Assembly (NCBI GenBank): GCA_032158295.1
Contig: CM063255.1
Span: 7,035,501 to 7,099,500, forward strand
Direction: 5' to 3'
From: Pycnopodia helianthoides
Taxonomy: Eukaryota > Echinodermata > Asteroidea > Forcipulatida > Asteriidae
DNA: 64,000 nucleotides
The position numbers and the translations under genes were made by a program. Positions 1-12,489 of the stretch are shown here, piece after piece; within the stretch, counting starts at the first letter, position 1; each line of letters starts with the position of its first letter. The notes under the pieces are model-generated. The model did no database searches. It had not been told where the DNA came from and saw only the letters and a program-made list of their open reading frames with translations.

Positions 1-219
1 GTGTAATTCACATAAAAGAACCCTGTAATCTTATCGCTTTGAAAAGGCATTTGGCAGTGTTTCCAGTATGGCCGGCTGCAGACTATGGCGCATGACCTTG
101 CAGACACTCATGAGGTGTTGTATAACTGCGTCTCATGATGAACAAAAAACCTCTGCAAACCTGTCGTAAAAATAATAAGTGCTCTGATGTTTGGGGGAAA
201 AAAAGGGGATTGCACTGAC

Positions 220-372
220 CTGTTGGGTGTGGTGATGGATGATGGTCCTGATGTTGGCCATAGTCGTTGCTTCCATCATCATACTGACCGCTTGACCCTT
301 ACGAATCTTGACCACCCGAGAGAACACAGCAGGGTTGTTGTAACACTCGGCTAATGTAGCTATAGCCATCAC
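220..372 (-). CDS. FDFT1: Squalene synthase coding exon 7 (last one in window)
   Basis: Acceptor AACAG, then [20 protein letters not shown] and [18 protein letters not shown], ending IIHHHTQQ before a GTCAGT donor. 51 codons, phase 0. The C-terminal exon or exons are not found in bases 1-219. Confidence 0.94.
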
Positions 373-3300
373 CTGTTAAGTCAACGAGAAGTAAGATAGG
401 AAACTATGCATCGTGGTGTGGGAAGTGAAAAACCGAGCAAGTTTAGGGAGAAACAAGACTGTGGATTAAATGTCTACTTCACCTCAAAAAACTAGCACTT
501 CTTCCCATGGATGTGTCTTGGCCAAGCAGTCTAGCACATTGGACTCGAGTTCTGATCGCCTAGTCATAGGATGGTGTGGGTTTATATCTCAGTTATGACA
601 AATCGTCACTGATGCCATGAACCAACACTCATGTATGTACCAGTAGAAAACTAGCAAGTGAAGTGCCCCACAAAATTTCAGGGCATTTTCAAATTGTATT
701 TTATAGTGGACACATGATGATTTGAACTTGATAGAAATAGTTTTTTTTTTACTGTTTTACATCATAAATAAACCAGCAATAAAAGAAGAAAGGCTTGTGT
801 CAGTTCGTGAAACCAAGAAAAAAAAACAGACAGTATCTGTTTCACAAAGTGACACATTCCAATGTATTGCAACATTACGTGTGTGTCACTTTGTAAAAAC
901 AGATGCAAGCGCGCGCGCCAGATACACAAGGTTCGTGTCAGTTCATGAAAACACTTCTGTTCACATTAGAGCTTGGTGGTAAACGGTAAATGCAACCTTC
1001 TTGTCAATTCGTGAAAACTAAAATTTTCACTTTCATGCAAAAGTTGCAATACATAGTTATCATAATTTTAAAAAGTAAAGCACTTGAAGCATTGAAACTT
1101 AATGAAAGTTTTTAATTGGATATAAAATGATGTTCAAATGTTGAAGCTGAGTCTGATGATATCTTTCAACTCTGTTGAGTAAGGACAAATGATTACCCAT
1201 AAGACAAATGAGATTAATCTTCTCTTAGTGCTTGTTCAAATAAAAACAGTTTACATGTTTAACTGGGAAGATTCTCATTTTGATTCTGGTCTTGTAAGCC
1301 AGTTTCTGAGCTATAAGCCCTTCTTTCGGGCAATTGCATAGAGCTGCTTTGCAATCAGAAAAAATTGCTTATCAACTTTTTGCCGAGTTAAAAAAGAAGC
1401 AGGATTCCAAATGTGACATGCTATTTTGGCTGGTAACTTTATTCTGGTGAGCATAATTTTGTTGTGCTTAGCCATTTTTTTTGTTTTCCTCAAGCAGCTC
1501 TATGAAATTGGGCCCTGGTGCGACTCCTATTACAAAAAGAAGCATGATTAACTGCACCTGAGGAATTGCACAGAAGTTGAAGACACTCTGGTTATGAAGC
1601 CTGGACATGTATTTCAAGACGTCTGGTACATGGTGGAGAGCATTGGTGACGAGCTCATTCAGGCACTGTAAGGAGGACGCTATGTTTTCTGGCTTCTGGA
1701 AGTCCTTCAGTTGACTTGTGTACTTACTCCATGTCTAGCATAGAAACAAAACCTGGGTTTTGAGTCTACTTTAAAAAAAAAGCTGGAATGTGTTGGCTTA
1801 CTGATGTTACAGGGAAGGGAATTCCAGAGCAGAGGGGTAGTGGCTTGAAAGGCACGATCTCCAGTACGTGACTTTAGTTTGGGGGTACTTATGGAGACGT
1901 GTTTTGTCAAATGATGATCGGGAGGCATAAACAGATGTGTTGAAAGAGATGAGTTCTTGAAGATATGAAGGGCCATGGAGTTGATACATTTGTACACAAT
2001 GAAAAGAAGCTAAAAAATAAGGCGTGCTCGGATTGGTGGCCAATGAAGGCGATGTCACAACGGATTGCTCAGGTGGTCAGGACCAACAAGAAAAATTAGT
2101 CTGGCGGCCCGGTTGGATTTGGTGGGGGTTCTTGTCTTGAATTTGGGTATTGTTTGTTCTAGTTTGGGAAGGAGGTTTGATAAAAGTACCTCTTTCGGCC
2201 AAAACTCTCTTCCTTGTAGACTGTCTTCGAGATAATCTCTGATGATGTTTGTCTTCTGAAGGAAGAGTCCCATGGAATTAGCGAGATACGTGTCTTCACC
2301 AACGACGGCATCTTCAAGATGAGAGGCTGAGAATAGTCGAGACAGACCGATACCCACTAGACCAGCTACATGGTGGCAGTACTGAAGATAACAAAGGGAG
2401 TTAACAATAAACACCTGATAACATCTCATGTAATTTTGGGTTTAACAAAGAAAAATAGAGCGAGACCTGAACCTGTGACCTCTGGATTAACACGCCTGCG
2501 CTTTACCAGTACCAACTGAGCTATCTCGCCCTTATGTTGGTGGTCTCCCTATTTTGTCAATATCTTCAGGCCTGATACTTCACGAAGGCAACGGAGGCGA
2601 TTGCCTCGATGCCCCCTGGTCATTGCCTTCGTGCCCTTGAAATGCTCCAATAGAAATTTACAATTTCCTCATAGGGTGCCCTTTACCCAGGAGAGAATGC
2701 CTTGGTGCCCTTTCCCTTTCTAGAACGAAGCATACAGGCCTGTAGCTTTGTTCAGGGATGCCAGTCAGGAGCCATTTAACCTGTAACTGCCGTAAAGCCA
2801 GGGATCACACCAAGCTTTTGATACAACCTGGGAAGCAGCAGCAGAAGGGATCACCTTGAGGGGATGCAACTGTTTGTTTCAAATATCAAGTAATAAACCA
2901 CAAGGGAAACTGACTGGGTAAATTTTAAATAATCTGGGGTTGAACAAAGACAAACTTACAAGAGTGGGACTTGAACCTGCGACCTCCAGCTTAACGTGCC
3001 GGCGCTGTACCAACTGAGCTATCTAGCCCTAATGTTGGCCGTCTCCCTATTTAGCTAGGGACAACCTGTTCAACCCAAAAATAATTTGAAACTTACCCAG
3101 TCAGTTTTCCCTTGTGGTTTATTACTTGATATTTGAAATTTTCATTGGGTTGCCAGCCTAAACATTTTGCAGACTGCTGGTGTGGAAAACCAATCATTCC
3201 CTGCCTTTCACTTCTGTGGACCCTGGTTCAAATCCTGCAAACTGTGGCAATCTAAATAAATGGCAGTTTTCGGGTCTTCAAATCTAATTGCTTCCACGTT

Positions 3301-6300
3301 GTTCTTCCGATATAAAATTGCTCTGGAGGTTTGGTACTGGTATTATAATCAAATGTCTTGAAACGTGACAATAGTTTTCGTGCTTACCAGATCCCAGTCC
3401 TTATTCGTCTCAACGTCTCGCTGAGCGAAGTCACACATACCATTCCCCATCTTATCAGTAATATCTGATATCACAACACGGTAGCACTTGGATAGACTCC
3501 TAAACTCATGAGCTATCTGCAATGAAAAAAAGTACTTATGAAAAATATAAATAACTTAACTAAGTGTACATACATTTACCCTACACATATCCATTTATGG
3601 GTAGAACCAAATAATATTCCTTATCCCCGATGAGAATTTAACATCCATTAAACTGTAGCAGTACCCACTGCTAAAATATCGGATTTGATCTGCCTCTAGC
3701 TACCGGGCAATCTCGATGGTCTAGTGGTAGGACCTCTGCTCTTAAATGGCAAAGGTCATGGGTTCGAATCCCACCCAAGTAATATGCCCAGGTGGATTTG
3801 TTTTCACAGGACTCGGGAAAGTGCTTTAGAAGTATAAAGTGCTTTACACACAATAAATTGTACTCAGTCATACTCATAAAAAGTACAAAGTGCTTGCACT
3901 CATACTCAAAGAAATGTACTTGCACACATACTTATAGAAAAGTACTCATACTTAAAGGAACATTACAGAATTGGTAAGAAAAAAAATTGTAAAATATGTT
4001 TTTTGATCACAGATTTACATCAAACTTACATGGTCTAATGATGATGATAGTAGAAAACATCCCTTCAAATATTTCTATCTGAAATGCCATATTTGATGAG
4101 AAATGAATAAACTAATTTTCCTATTGGAGTTTATCACTCAGTGAGCGTTTTATTCATTTGTTGAATCTATATGATTTTATGCAAATGTGTAATCGGTTTT
4201 TCACTATTTTCTCGTGACCCAGATGGCCGGTCGATCTCAAACTTCTACAGGTTTGTCAGTTTATGTATATGATGGATTACATAAAGTGCTTACACTGCCA
4301 GCAACTGTTTTGTTAGCAAAAATCAATACTGTAATGTTCCTTTAAACTCATGGAAAAGTAGTCATACTCATAGAAAAATACTTGTACTCAAACTCATGAG
4401 AAAAGAACTCATACTCTACTCATAGAAAAATACTTGTACTCAAACTCATGTGCAAGTACTCATACTCATTCTCAGAAAATGTACTCATAGTCAAACTCTT
4501 GGGAAAAGTAGTTATACTCAAGAAAAATAGTTAAAGGAACATTACAGAATTGGTTTTTGCTAACAAAACAGTTGCTGGCAATGTAAACACTTTATGTAAT
4601 CCACCATATACATAAACGGACAAACCTGTAGAAGTTTGAGATCGATCGGCCATCTGGGTCACGAGAAAATAGTGAAAAACCGATTAAACATTTGCATGAA
4701 ATCATATAGATTAAAAAAAATGAATAAAACGCTCACTGAGCGATAAACTCCAATCGGAAAATCATTTTATTCATTTCTCATCAAATATGGCATTTCAGAC
4801 AGAAATGTTTCAAGGGATGATTTCTACTATCATCATCATCAGACCGTGTAAGTTTATGTAAATCTGTGATCACAAAGTATATTTTACAAGTTTTTTTCTT
4901 ACCAATTCTGTAATGTTCCTTTAATACTTATACTCAAATTCATGGAAAGCACTCATGCTCAAACTTGTGGAAACAGTATATTATGTCAACTCGTACTCAT
5001 CACTCATGTGAAAAAAGACTGTACTTCAACTCTACAATAGATACATGTATTATATCATAGTTACATGCACAAAACAGGACAGACTCATGCTGCATGAACG
5101 TGAACATTCCTAAACGCTTGAAATAGTAATACATGTTTAGTAGCTGGTAAAACAATATTGACACTGCACTTCAACAGGTTATAAATAATCATGCATATCT
5201 GATACAGACACAATGGCACTGCATTTACGATCCTTTTTAGATCAAAAAAAATGCCTGATAAAACTTTCCACACACATGGTGCTGCGTGTAGAACCCTAAT
5301 TTTGGTGGCAGTTGACAGAATAAATGCATGATTGTGAATTAAAAATCTGTCTTGCCTGAAGTTGGTTCTGGAACTATCAACCTGAGAATCTTCTGAGCTT
5401 CAGTAATCTTTAACCCCAACCACCCAGACCCGTCAAAAATCCAAGGCAAGTTTTGTTTGCTTGATTCGTTCGGACTGAGGACTGCACTGGTAACGATGAT
5501 GCTTTACATGAGATCGGGCATACCACCATCATCAAAGTCCAACAGTCTGGATGCTGAGTTACCATTTGGTTTTGGGTTTTGATGCAGTGGGGAGAGATCC
5601 TATATTAACTGCGTTGGGTGTAGTTTTATTTCTCTTACCTTTGGAAGGCAACAGATAATAAAGACATGGAATAACAATTTAGAACCACTGAGAGTTAACC
5701 ACTGCACGTAATCTGCATATTGGTTAACTGCAGTACAGTGGATCAAGAAGGGTGCTGAGGAGGCCCCTCCCCTCCTGTTAAAATAACAAAAATCCAATGC
5801 GGCTTACTGTAATAGGCGACTGGAAGACTAAGTAGGTAACCACCCATGCCCCCCTCCCCCAGAAATGGCTATTCCCCCCACCCCACCCCCAGCAAATGCC
5901 TCTCTAAATCTATCTGTGCTTAATGTAGCACGTTGATCATCTAACACCAAGAGAGACAGAGAGCAGTGCCTTACCGACTGGAAGTCTTCCAAGACGATGC
6001 GATCTTTCTCCTTGCTCTTTGTGTAGTTCCATGTTGTGTCTTCAAGATTCTTGTAGAATGTCTGAAGCATTGGAATCTTCTCCTGCAGAGGAATGGTCAT
6101 GTCGTCTTCCACCGTGTCCAACGCTCGCAGGACAAGGTAGAAGATGCACACCGCATGCCTGTATCAAACAATGGAATTTGTCTGCATCTTAGAAGGTTTT
6201 TTTGTGGGTTTTTTACTTTCTTTCTTCTTCTTTGGGGGAAGGGGGGGGTGCAGGAATAAAAAAGCACAGAGTGCGCTCGTTGCGTGAAAAGAAAAGTCAT

Positions 6301-9300
6301 AAAGCTGTTTTTAGAGAGAAAACAGTCTTTAAACGAAAATGAACACACAAATAAAAAAACAGAAGCGGTGTTTTACTTTACGTTCGTGACTTACCAAAAT
6401 TACAATCCCTTTATGTTATGGTAAGTGTCCTACCAACACAATGACCCCCTAAGTGGCGATGTACCAATCGTGAATGGGTTTGCAAGCCTCTTTATTATGA
6501 AAACATGATGCCTCTTGTACGATGGTGCACCTTATACAGTGTATGTTGAACTTTAAATATGTTTTTTTTATGATTTGGGGGTACTGCACCTGATACGCCG
6601 AGCGCCTACATGCAGGAAATTACGGTTACGTGATAATCACATCGGTGTAAGGGGAAAATCAAAACTACAAAACCAATTTTATCAAATCATTGAACAACAA
6701 TTCTGTACAAAGAGTACAACTAGAAATAGATTGCAAGATTTAAAAACACACCGTATCTCTCAACGATTTACTCTAAATCTTGGGTACACACCTGGGCACT
6801 GACAGCAACAATGTGATATTATTAGCAAGTGATAATGTGCAATCAGTGGTTAATAATAGCTTGGACGTTACAAACTTGGACATGGTGTAAGGATATAAAT
6901 TGGTTATGGATGTACTTGTACGCTAACAGACCTTGCGCTTAAAGGCACTGGACACTATTGGTAACTACTCAAAATAATTGTTAGCATAAAAACTTACTTG
7001 GTAACGAGCAATGGAGAGCTGTTGATAGTATAAAACATTGGGAGAAACGGCTCCCTCTGAAGTAACGTAGTTTTTGAGAAAGAAGTAATTTCTCAGTAAA
7101 ATATTTGAATTGATTTGAGACCTCACGCGCGAGGTCTCAATATCGAAATCAAGCATCTGAAAGCACACAACTTCGTGTGACAACATGGACAAGGGTGTTT
7201 TTCTTCCATTGTTATCTCGCAACTTCGACGACCAATTGAGTCAAATTTTCACAGGTTTGTTATTTTGTGCATATGTTGAGATACACCTAGTGAGAAGACT
7301 GTCTTTGACAATTACCAAAGGTGTCCGTGTCTTAAAGCTTTTTGTAAAGTAGCCCACCAGGGATAGTAAACTGTACATTTGACTTGGGCTAGTAGACTGT
7401 GCATTTTACTAACCCTCACCTCAGGAAGTGCTAGTAGCCCAGATTTTAAACATCTACATCTATTGTCATAAATTCTTTATGATGTTTTAACGGGCTAGCG
7501 ATCTTAAGTTCACAAGGTCCAGTTTAACGGTCAAATGAAAAATACAATCACACACTCAAAAACAAATAAACACATTTTGAAAATGTATTATTCACATATG
7601 AAAAGGAAGAAAAATTAGCATTTTTAAACGAATAGGTTGCACAGTTTAAAGTAGCCCACAGGGAAAGTTGAGAAGTGGTGTTTACTACATGTAGCCAGTA
7701 GCAGTTTTTACTAGACAATGCACGGCTAGTGTTAAGGGTGAGCCCTGAGCTAACTCAAGTTTTTTTATTTGTTTTTAACTATTTCGATCATGGTTGCAGG
7801 TGTTTCAACATTTTTACATATGTGCACAAACTTTACGCTGCAGTCAGTAAAGTCTGTCCCGAGCCAATAAAGCTCATCAGCCCAGTGTTTACATCAAGTT
7901 TCCATGGCATTAAATGACTGAGAATATTTCTCTACCCCTGGACAAACGCATGCGAGTGGGTAGTGAGAAAAAACACAGAAATCTTTTTTGTTGTACAACA
8001 TCACTCAGTCCACACAACACTGCATTAAAACCCATGTAGTACACACTTTTTAGGTTTTTCAAAAATGTCAATCATTACCTGGAAATGGTTTGCCAGGGAT
8101 AGGCTATTTCTCCTAGAAGTGGACGCCTAATTAAAGAGGAGCTCCAAGGTCAAAGGTCACAATGAGTTAAAACGATGTAAAATGTCATTTTATTTCATAC
8201 TCTTTCACAGTGAAATTTGAAACATGGCATCATTGGACAATAAAAACAAATGGGTCTGTACATTCCAAAAAAGGAACTCCTGCACCAGTCATAGGCTTAA
8301 AGTCAATGCCGTTTTGATTGAATATCATCAGAATTCAAAATGAACTGAAAATTCACTGTACAAAAATATACAGACCATATTTTTGAAATATGTGATATCA
8401 TTTAAGGACTCTATCTATTGGAAAATGACCGATAACAAAACTCAATTTGACCTTAGAGCCCCTCTTTTAAAAATAATCACTAAAGCCTCTAAGAAATTTA
8501 GCCCAGAGTCTACATACCTAAGCTCTCCATCTAATGCCTGTATGACTGCAGCAAAACTTCTGCTGGTAAGATTAAGATAGTCGTAACATGTCCTAGCTGT
8601 GCTGCTCAGCGATGCCTGAAAGCAAACACCACAAAACAAAATAAATTACTGAATACATTTCAAGTTCAATATAGACTTTGGGCAAGTCGTTAAATGTTTT
8701 TTCCCGTCGATAGTGTAACAGCTCTCTCGCAAGTATATTCTAGAGACTACTGCTCTCGAGACTACAGCCCCATTTAAATCGGTGGCAGAAGTCAGGAGCC
8801 AGCAATATTGCGAAAGCAGTATAATTGTGTAAAAAGCATGCACCAACACAAACATTTAACGGCGTACAATAAGGCTAGAAAATATTTGTTGTCTACATCA
8901 GGGCCCAATTTCATAGAGCTGCTTTAAAAGCACAAAAAGTAGCTAGACACAACAAAATTATGCTTACCAGAACAAGGTTACCAGCCAAGCTACCATGTCA
9001 CAAGTACAATTTGTGACTGGAATCCTGCTCTTTTCTGCTTAGCAGAACATTAATAAGCAATATTTTCTGCTTAAGTAGCTCTATGAAATTGGGCTCAGCT
9101 TAAAGGAACATTACAGAATTGGTAAGAAAAAAAGTTGTAAAATATACTTTTTGATCACAGATTTACATAAAACTTACACGATCTGATGATGATGAGAGTA
9201 GAAAACATCCCTTGAAATATTTCTGTCTGAAATGCCATATTTGATGAGAAATGAATAAACTAATTTTCCGATTGGAGTTTATCGCTCAGTGAGCGTTTTA

Positions 9301-11063
9301 TTCATTTGTTGAATCTATATGATTTCATGCAAATGTGTAATCGGTTTTTCACTATTTCTCGTGACCTAGATGGCCGATCGATCTCAAACTTCTACAGGTT
9401 TGTCAGTTTATGTATATGGTGGATTACATAAAGTGCTTACACTGCCAGCAACTGTTTTGTTAGCAAAAACCAATTCTGTAATGTTCCTTTAAGTCAAAAC
9501 AGTGTATCAAAATGCCAGCATTCTCCCTTGATACAGTCCTACCCGAGGTCTCCTGGCTAAAGGCTAGTAAAACACTGGAGGACCAGTCAAAATTCTTTAA
9601 CAAGTGGTCTGGGTGGATAGTTTCAGTGTTGAAAAGCATATGCTATCCTTCATGAAAAGCACCCTTCCCCAGTGTTTATCAGAAAGATTCATGAAAAGCC
9701 CTGTGACGTTATTACCAATGTTACGTCATTTTTTGGGAGCTCCGTTTTGCATAGCCGCTCTGTTGCAATAACAAAGGCCTGAGTTAGTTCAACATCCCAC
9801 AGTTGGCGTCAAAGTTTTGTTTTTATGACGCACGCCGTCAATGGCAGAAGTTCGCTAGTTTTTCAAAACCTAGAGGTTGGGGCCTAATTTTGTCATTGAT
9901 AATTACGAAAATTTAGACATGTTAAAATACAAAATTACAAATAAATGATAAACAAACACAGTATAACAAAGTGTAAATGGCATTCCCGTTAAAAAACAAA
10001 TCTCTTTTAAGTACATGTTTAAGTGCATTGCAATACTACAATATATTTCAAACAGGAAATACACACTTTATTTGTCAATTTGTGCTGGTATGGTATTTAT
10101 GTGTATGTAGATGAGTGCCAATATTCAACTTGTGCTGGTTTGCTCATGTATCATGCACTGTACTGTAGAAGAGTTACAAAACATTCTACTGGTACTCTTA
10201 CAATAAGGCATGTCTTCTTCTTTTTTTTAAATGGAGTAAATTTTCATGATTTCTTGAGTGGCTTGGTGGTCTGGCTATAGGGACTGTGATTTGATAATAC
10301 ACCATGGTGAAGTTTGAGTACTTAAATTGACACATTATTCCTGTCAGATAAAAATTTGAATTCAACTGTATTTTGTTCAAGGTAATTGAATTTATCCGTC
10401 TTTTATTATAGTTCTTCCTAATTGTGTGCTGGCCAAATGCCTGTTAATATACCCGCGGAACAATCAAAACTCTGTCCAAGTGCTTCAACTAAATATAAAC
10501 CAATGATTCGAATTCCATACAAAAGGAAATCCTTTTATTAACCCTCTTGCTGACTGACCATTCAATACCATTCACTGTGGTTTTGAATGATAGATAAACT
10601 ATGCCAGCCTGCAATATGATACCATGAGGGAATGCATGTACTAAGTACACAGTTAGTTCTGTGCACAGTTGTGCCACCGTACACAACCTTGGCAGTCGAA
10701 TGGTTTCAAATGGTTGGTCAACTCACTGGAAAATGTTGCCAAGAGTCACTGACAGTAGGAGGGTTAAATATCTCTACTGGTGGTAATGAAACCAAGAGAC
10801 CCTCAAGCGACTACCACTGTGACCTGTTGGTCTGAAGATATGTGTGCAGAGAAGATGATGAATACATCAATTGTCGATGGCAGTAAATCCCGAAATAGAG
10901 AAAAGGCAGCTCTGTGGTATTGGGCCCTCTAGTTATGATCAATGATTTGATAATAAACTAGACTCACCAAGTTCTGTCTAGATTTGGAGGGACCGCCGCC
11001 AATCTTATACTTGAGCAGCGCTAACACCTCATCGGGATGGGTTATAGATTTCAGAAGATCCAT
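220..11063 (-). CDS. FDFT1: Squalene synthase (farnesyl-diphosphate farnesyltransferase), 3' end outside window
   Basis: Squalene synthase joins two farnesyl diphosphates to presqualene diphosphate and reduces this to squalene with NADPH, the first committed step to sterols, at the ER membrane. Seven coding exons on the minus strand: 11063-10968, 8615-8518, 6158-5975, 3516-3388, 2381-2190, 1734-1558 and 372-220. All phases match, giving residues 1-343. Visible hallmarks are the N-terminal helix ending in KIGGG, the [14 protein letters not shown] block, the first aspartate-rich motif DTVED (about 79-83), the block [20 protein letters not shown], the second aspartate motif DYLED (about 218-222), and VFNFCAIPQ / KIRKGQAV. 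The human enzyme has about 417 residues, so roughly 70 C-terminal residues including the membrane anchor should lie left of position 1. The start is the first ATG of exon 1, at 11063, in the expected family context. Introns hold a LINE fragment, SINEs and foldback elements. Confidence 0.96.
1558..1734 (-). CDS. FDFT1: Squalene synthase coding exon 6
   Basis: Acceptor GCTAG, then [39 protein letters not shown] and [14 protein letters not shown]. 59 codons, phase 0 at both ends, donor GTGCAG. Confidence 0.94.
1760..2180 (-). pseudogene. Decayed LINE (non-LTR retrotransposon) reverse transcriptase C-terminus
   Basis: Minus-strand reading, with frame breaks, gives NRAARLIF...DHLSNP and then [20 protein letters not shown]. 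These are the typical end-of-RT motifs of CR1/L2/jockey-like LINEs (AARLI, RxFxxAxPxLWNSLP). It sits in the intron between squalene synthase exons 5 and 6. It is a truncated 3' fragment; the exact clade is not determined. Confidence 0.7.
2190..2381 (-). CDS. FDFT1: Squalene synthase coding exon 5 (second Asp-rich motif)
   Basis: Starts [20 protein letters not shown] and contains [19 protein letters not shown], the second diphosphate/Mg site, and GREFWPKEV. 64 codons, phase 0. The donor is the weak GTACTT, so the downstream reading through intron sequence is not coding. Confidence 0.96.
2434..2545 (-). mobile_element. tRNA-derived SINE fragment, type A
   Basis: Minus strand GGGCGAGATAGCTCAGTTGG with a disrupted anticodon arm and box B-like GGTTCAGGTC. 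Lies 55 bp upstream of squalene synthase exon 5. Confidence 0.65.
2877..3137. mobile_element. Foldback with a tRNA-like centre
   Basis: Arms of about 50 bp (AAATATCAAGTAATAAACCA and inverse) enclose a tRNA-derived segment on the minus strand at about 2962-3031: GCTAGATAGCTCAGTTGGTA (box A) and GGTTCAAGTCC (box B). The same tRNA-like unit recurs at 2434-2545, 46070-46140 and 49125-49265. Confidence 0.75.
3388..3516 (-). CDS. FDFT1: Squalene synthase coding exon 4
   Basis: Too short for a simple ORF scan but clear by homology: [20 protein letters not shown], then [20 protein letters not shown], then WDL. 43 codons, phase 0 at both ends, acceptor TTGCAG, donor GTAAGC. Confidence 0.93.
3608..3850 (+). 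mobile_element. tRNA-derived SINE, type B
   Basis: Box A TGGTCTAGTGGTAGGAC and box B GGTTCGAATCC at about 3719-3770, with a shared 5' segment (CTTATCCCCGATG...) and a 3' part (CAGGACTCGGGAAAGTGCTT). Copies or fragments at 28890-29125, 45455-45600 and 15825-15910. Confidence 0.72.
3952..4345. mobile_element. TTAA-flanked foldback element, family 1 (copy a)
   Basis: About 394 bp with terminal inverted repeats starting AGGAACATTACAGAATTGGT inside TTAA at both ends. No coding capacity; a MITE. Interior contains the palindromic word around CGCTCAGTGAGCG. It lies in squalene synthase intron 3, inside a TACTCATACTCATAG-rich simple repeat. Confidence 0.9.
4531..4924. mobile_element. TTAA-flanked foldback element, family 1 (copy b, inverted)
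   Basis: Same family as 3952-4345 but in the opposite orientation about 185 bp away. Ends are TTAA-AGGAACATT and AATGTTCCT-TTAA. Confidence 0.9.
5975..6158 (-). CDS. FDFT1: Squalene synthase coding exon 3 (first Asp-rich motif)
   Basis: Begins with the last base of Arg, then [20 protein letters not shown], carrying the Mg-diphosphate binding motif DTVED, and later [15 protein letters not shown]. Acceptor ATACAG, donor GTAAGG, 184 nt, ends in phase 0. Confidence 0.96.
6939..7335. mobile_element. TTAA-flanked foldback element, family 2 (copy a)
   Basis: About 397 bp with ends TTAA-AGGCACTGGACACTATTGG and the inverse (slightly decayed). Interior holds the palindromic word GAGACCTCACGCGCGAGGTC. 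In a squalene synthase intron. Confidence 0.87.
8518..8615 (-). CDS. FDFT1: Squalene synthase coding exon 2
   Basis: TTTCAG acceptor, then [20 protein letters not shown] and [12 protein letters not shown], and a GTATGT donor after two bases of an Arg codon. The substrate-site helix [14 protein letters not shown] is nearly identical to that of vertebrates. Confidence 0.95.
8901..9097. mobile_element. GGGCCC-ended foldback element (copy a)
   Basis: About 197 bp; starts GGGCCCAATTTCATAGAGCT and ends in the inverse. Inner hairpin words GCTTAAGC and GCAATATTTTCTGC. Abuts a family 1 element. Confidence 0.8.
9100..9492. mobile_element. TTAA-flanked foldback element, family 1 (copy c)
   Basis: About 393 bp, near-identical to the copy at 3952, directly following a GGGCCC-ended foldback. 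In the intron between squalene synthase exons 1 and 2. Confidence 0.9.
10538..10767. mobile_element. piggyBac-like MITE, TTAA-CCCTC ends (copy a)
   Basis: About 230 bp, ends TTAA-CCCTCTTGCTG and GTAGGAGGG-TTAA. CCC start with TTAA target duplication is the piggyBac signature. Upstream of... within the first squalene synthase intron region close to exon 1. Confidence 0.85.
10968..11063 (-). CDS. FDFT1: Squalene synthase coding exon 1
   Basis: ATG at 11063-11061 opens 32 codons ([13 protein letters not shown]...) and ends in phase 0 at a GTGAGT donor. It aligns with the vertebrate N-terminus, including KIGG. Any untranslated first exon lies further right. Confidence 0.92.
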
Positions 11064-12489
11064 CACTAATTAACTGTTGTAGGTGAAAAAGAAAAAAACA
11101 AAAACAAATCAGAATAAACTTGTTATAATTAATTTAGATTTAAATCTATAATAAATGGTACGATTTTCTATCATTGAAACATGATGGTATCATTGTACAA
11201 CTTGACCAGTTGACGCCGGATGACATCTCAACACACCAATATTTTACAGTTAATGGTGGGAAAAAAGGTTTAAGTTTTGCCTTGGTGCTGGGTTTATTGT
11301 GTAATTCTTGATTCCAGGCCTTTGTCCTTTTATTGCAAGAGGAGGATTACGTGTCATCAAGAGGCATTCACTGTTGTATTTCATGGTATTTCGGCTCAGT
11401 GGAGGTAAGGCCGAGCGGACTGAGAATCTAGCCTTCGTTCCGTTCATGGGCCCTATTGTGGCTGAGATTTAGTTTTTTATTGTACATGAATATGATCCTA
11501 TATTTAATGAAAGAGAAGCAAAAATGCCGGTGCTTCAAACAGAATCTTTGTTCTCTTGCCTTTGCTAAGCCATGGTTTCTTTGTGCCAGCGGTACTAAGA
11601 AAAAACGATTCCTGGAATTCTGCTTTACTCCTGTCCAGCCGAAGGTGGGAAAAAATGATGGATCCCTGGCGGTAACTGGTTAGAGCACGTGGCGAACAAC
11701 ATTGATAATGCAGTATGCCCACATTATATAACTATCAACAGCTGTCCAGTGCTTCTTAGAAAAGTATTACCATGGAGCAAGGATAAGTTTTTATGGTCAT
11801 TTATTTTTGGAGTGAAAGGTATACTCTCCCTTTAGCCAAGGGTGGACTCCTCCGTTGCATGCACCAGACACTGATGCCTACAACTGTACCAGGGCTACCC
11901 CCCCCCCCCTTTAACCTACCTTGACCTGTTGACTGAACCTGTGTTGACTACATAGAGTTATATAGAAGAACCAGAGGGAGCACTAGCCAAGTTACGTGAC
12001 TCGTCTCGCGGGTGGTGCGGCCATGTTTTAAGTACCACTACCAATACTTTACTGTACCAGAAAACAATAACATGAACAACGAGCGCGTGATGCGTGCATT
12101 TTCCATACGCACATCGTAAACTCTATAAAATGGCGCTCGTGTCTCCTTACGGTCCCGGCGCGTTTGTGCACGCAGTATTGCCAGTGCGCCCTCTAGTTCT
12201 TATACATAACTCTATGGTTGACTACAAAACACTGATTAACTCAAACCATGGAGAAGGCTAGGCTAAACAGAAACACTGGACTTTTTTCAATTGTATCTTA
12301 TTTATTCTACTAGGGGCCATAGCAAGAAGCTTTACAGACAGCATTGCAGAAGTACAGCTTCTCTCATCGAGTTGTTGACGGTTGGAACAGATCAAATGAG
12401 ATTGTCTCAGCTCCTTCTACTTACCAATTCAAAACTAACTTTTAAAACAAATTCTGGAAAAACCTTTATTATAAATTTTTATGAGGATA

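Larger units (their letters stand above)
3850..5040. repeat. TACTCATACTCATAG-type simple repeat
   Basis: Irregular, decayed repeat of ACTCATACTCATAGAAAAGT, interrupted by the two inverted family 1 elements. Confidence 0.75.

Noticed and set aside
2055..2429. 124-codon frame covering squalene synthase exon 5
   Set aside because: Only the part 2381-2190 is exon; the rest runs through intron and LINE sequence.
2962..3031. tRNA gene on the minus strand
   Set aside because: Box A and B are good, but the stems are imperfect and the unit recurs with shared flanks, so it is a SINE.
3719..3775. tRNA gene on the plus strand
   Set aside because: Part of a dispersed SINE with matching 5' and 3' flanks at other sites.
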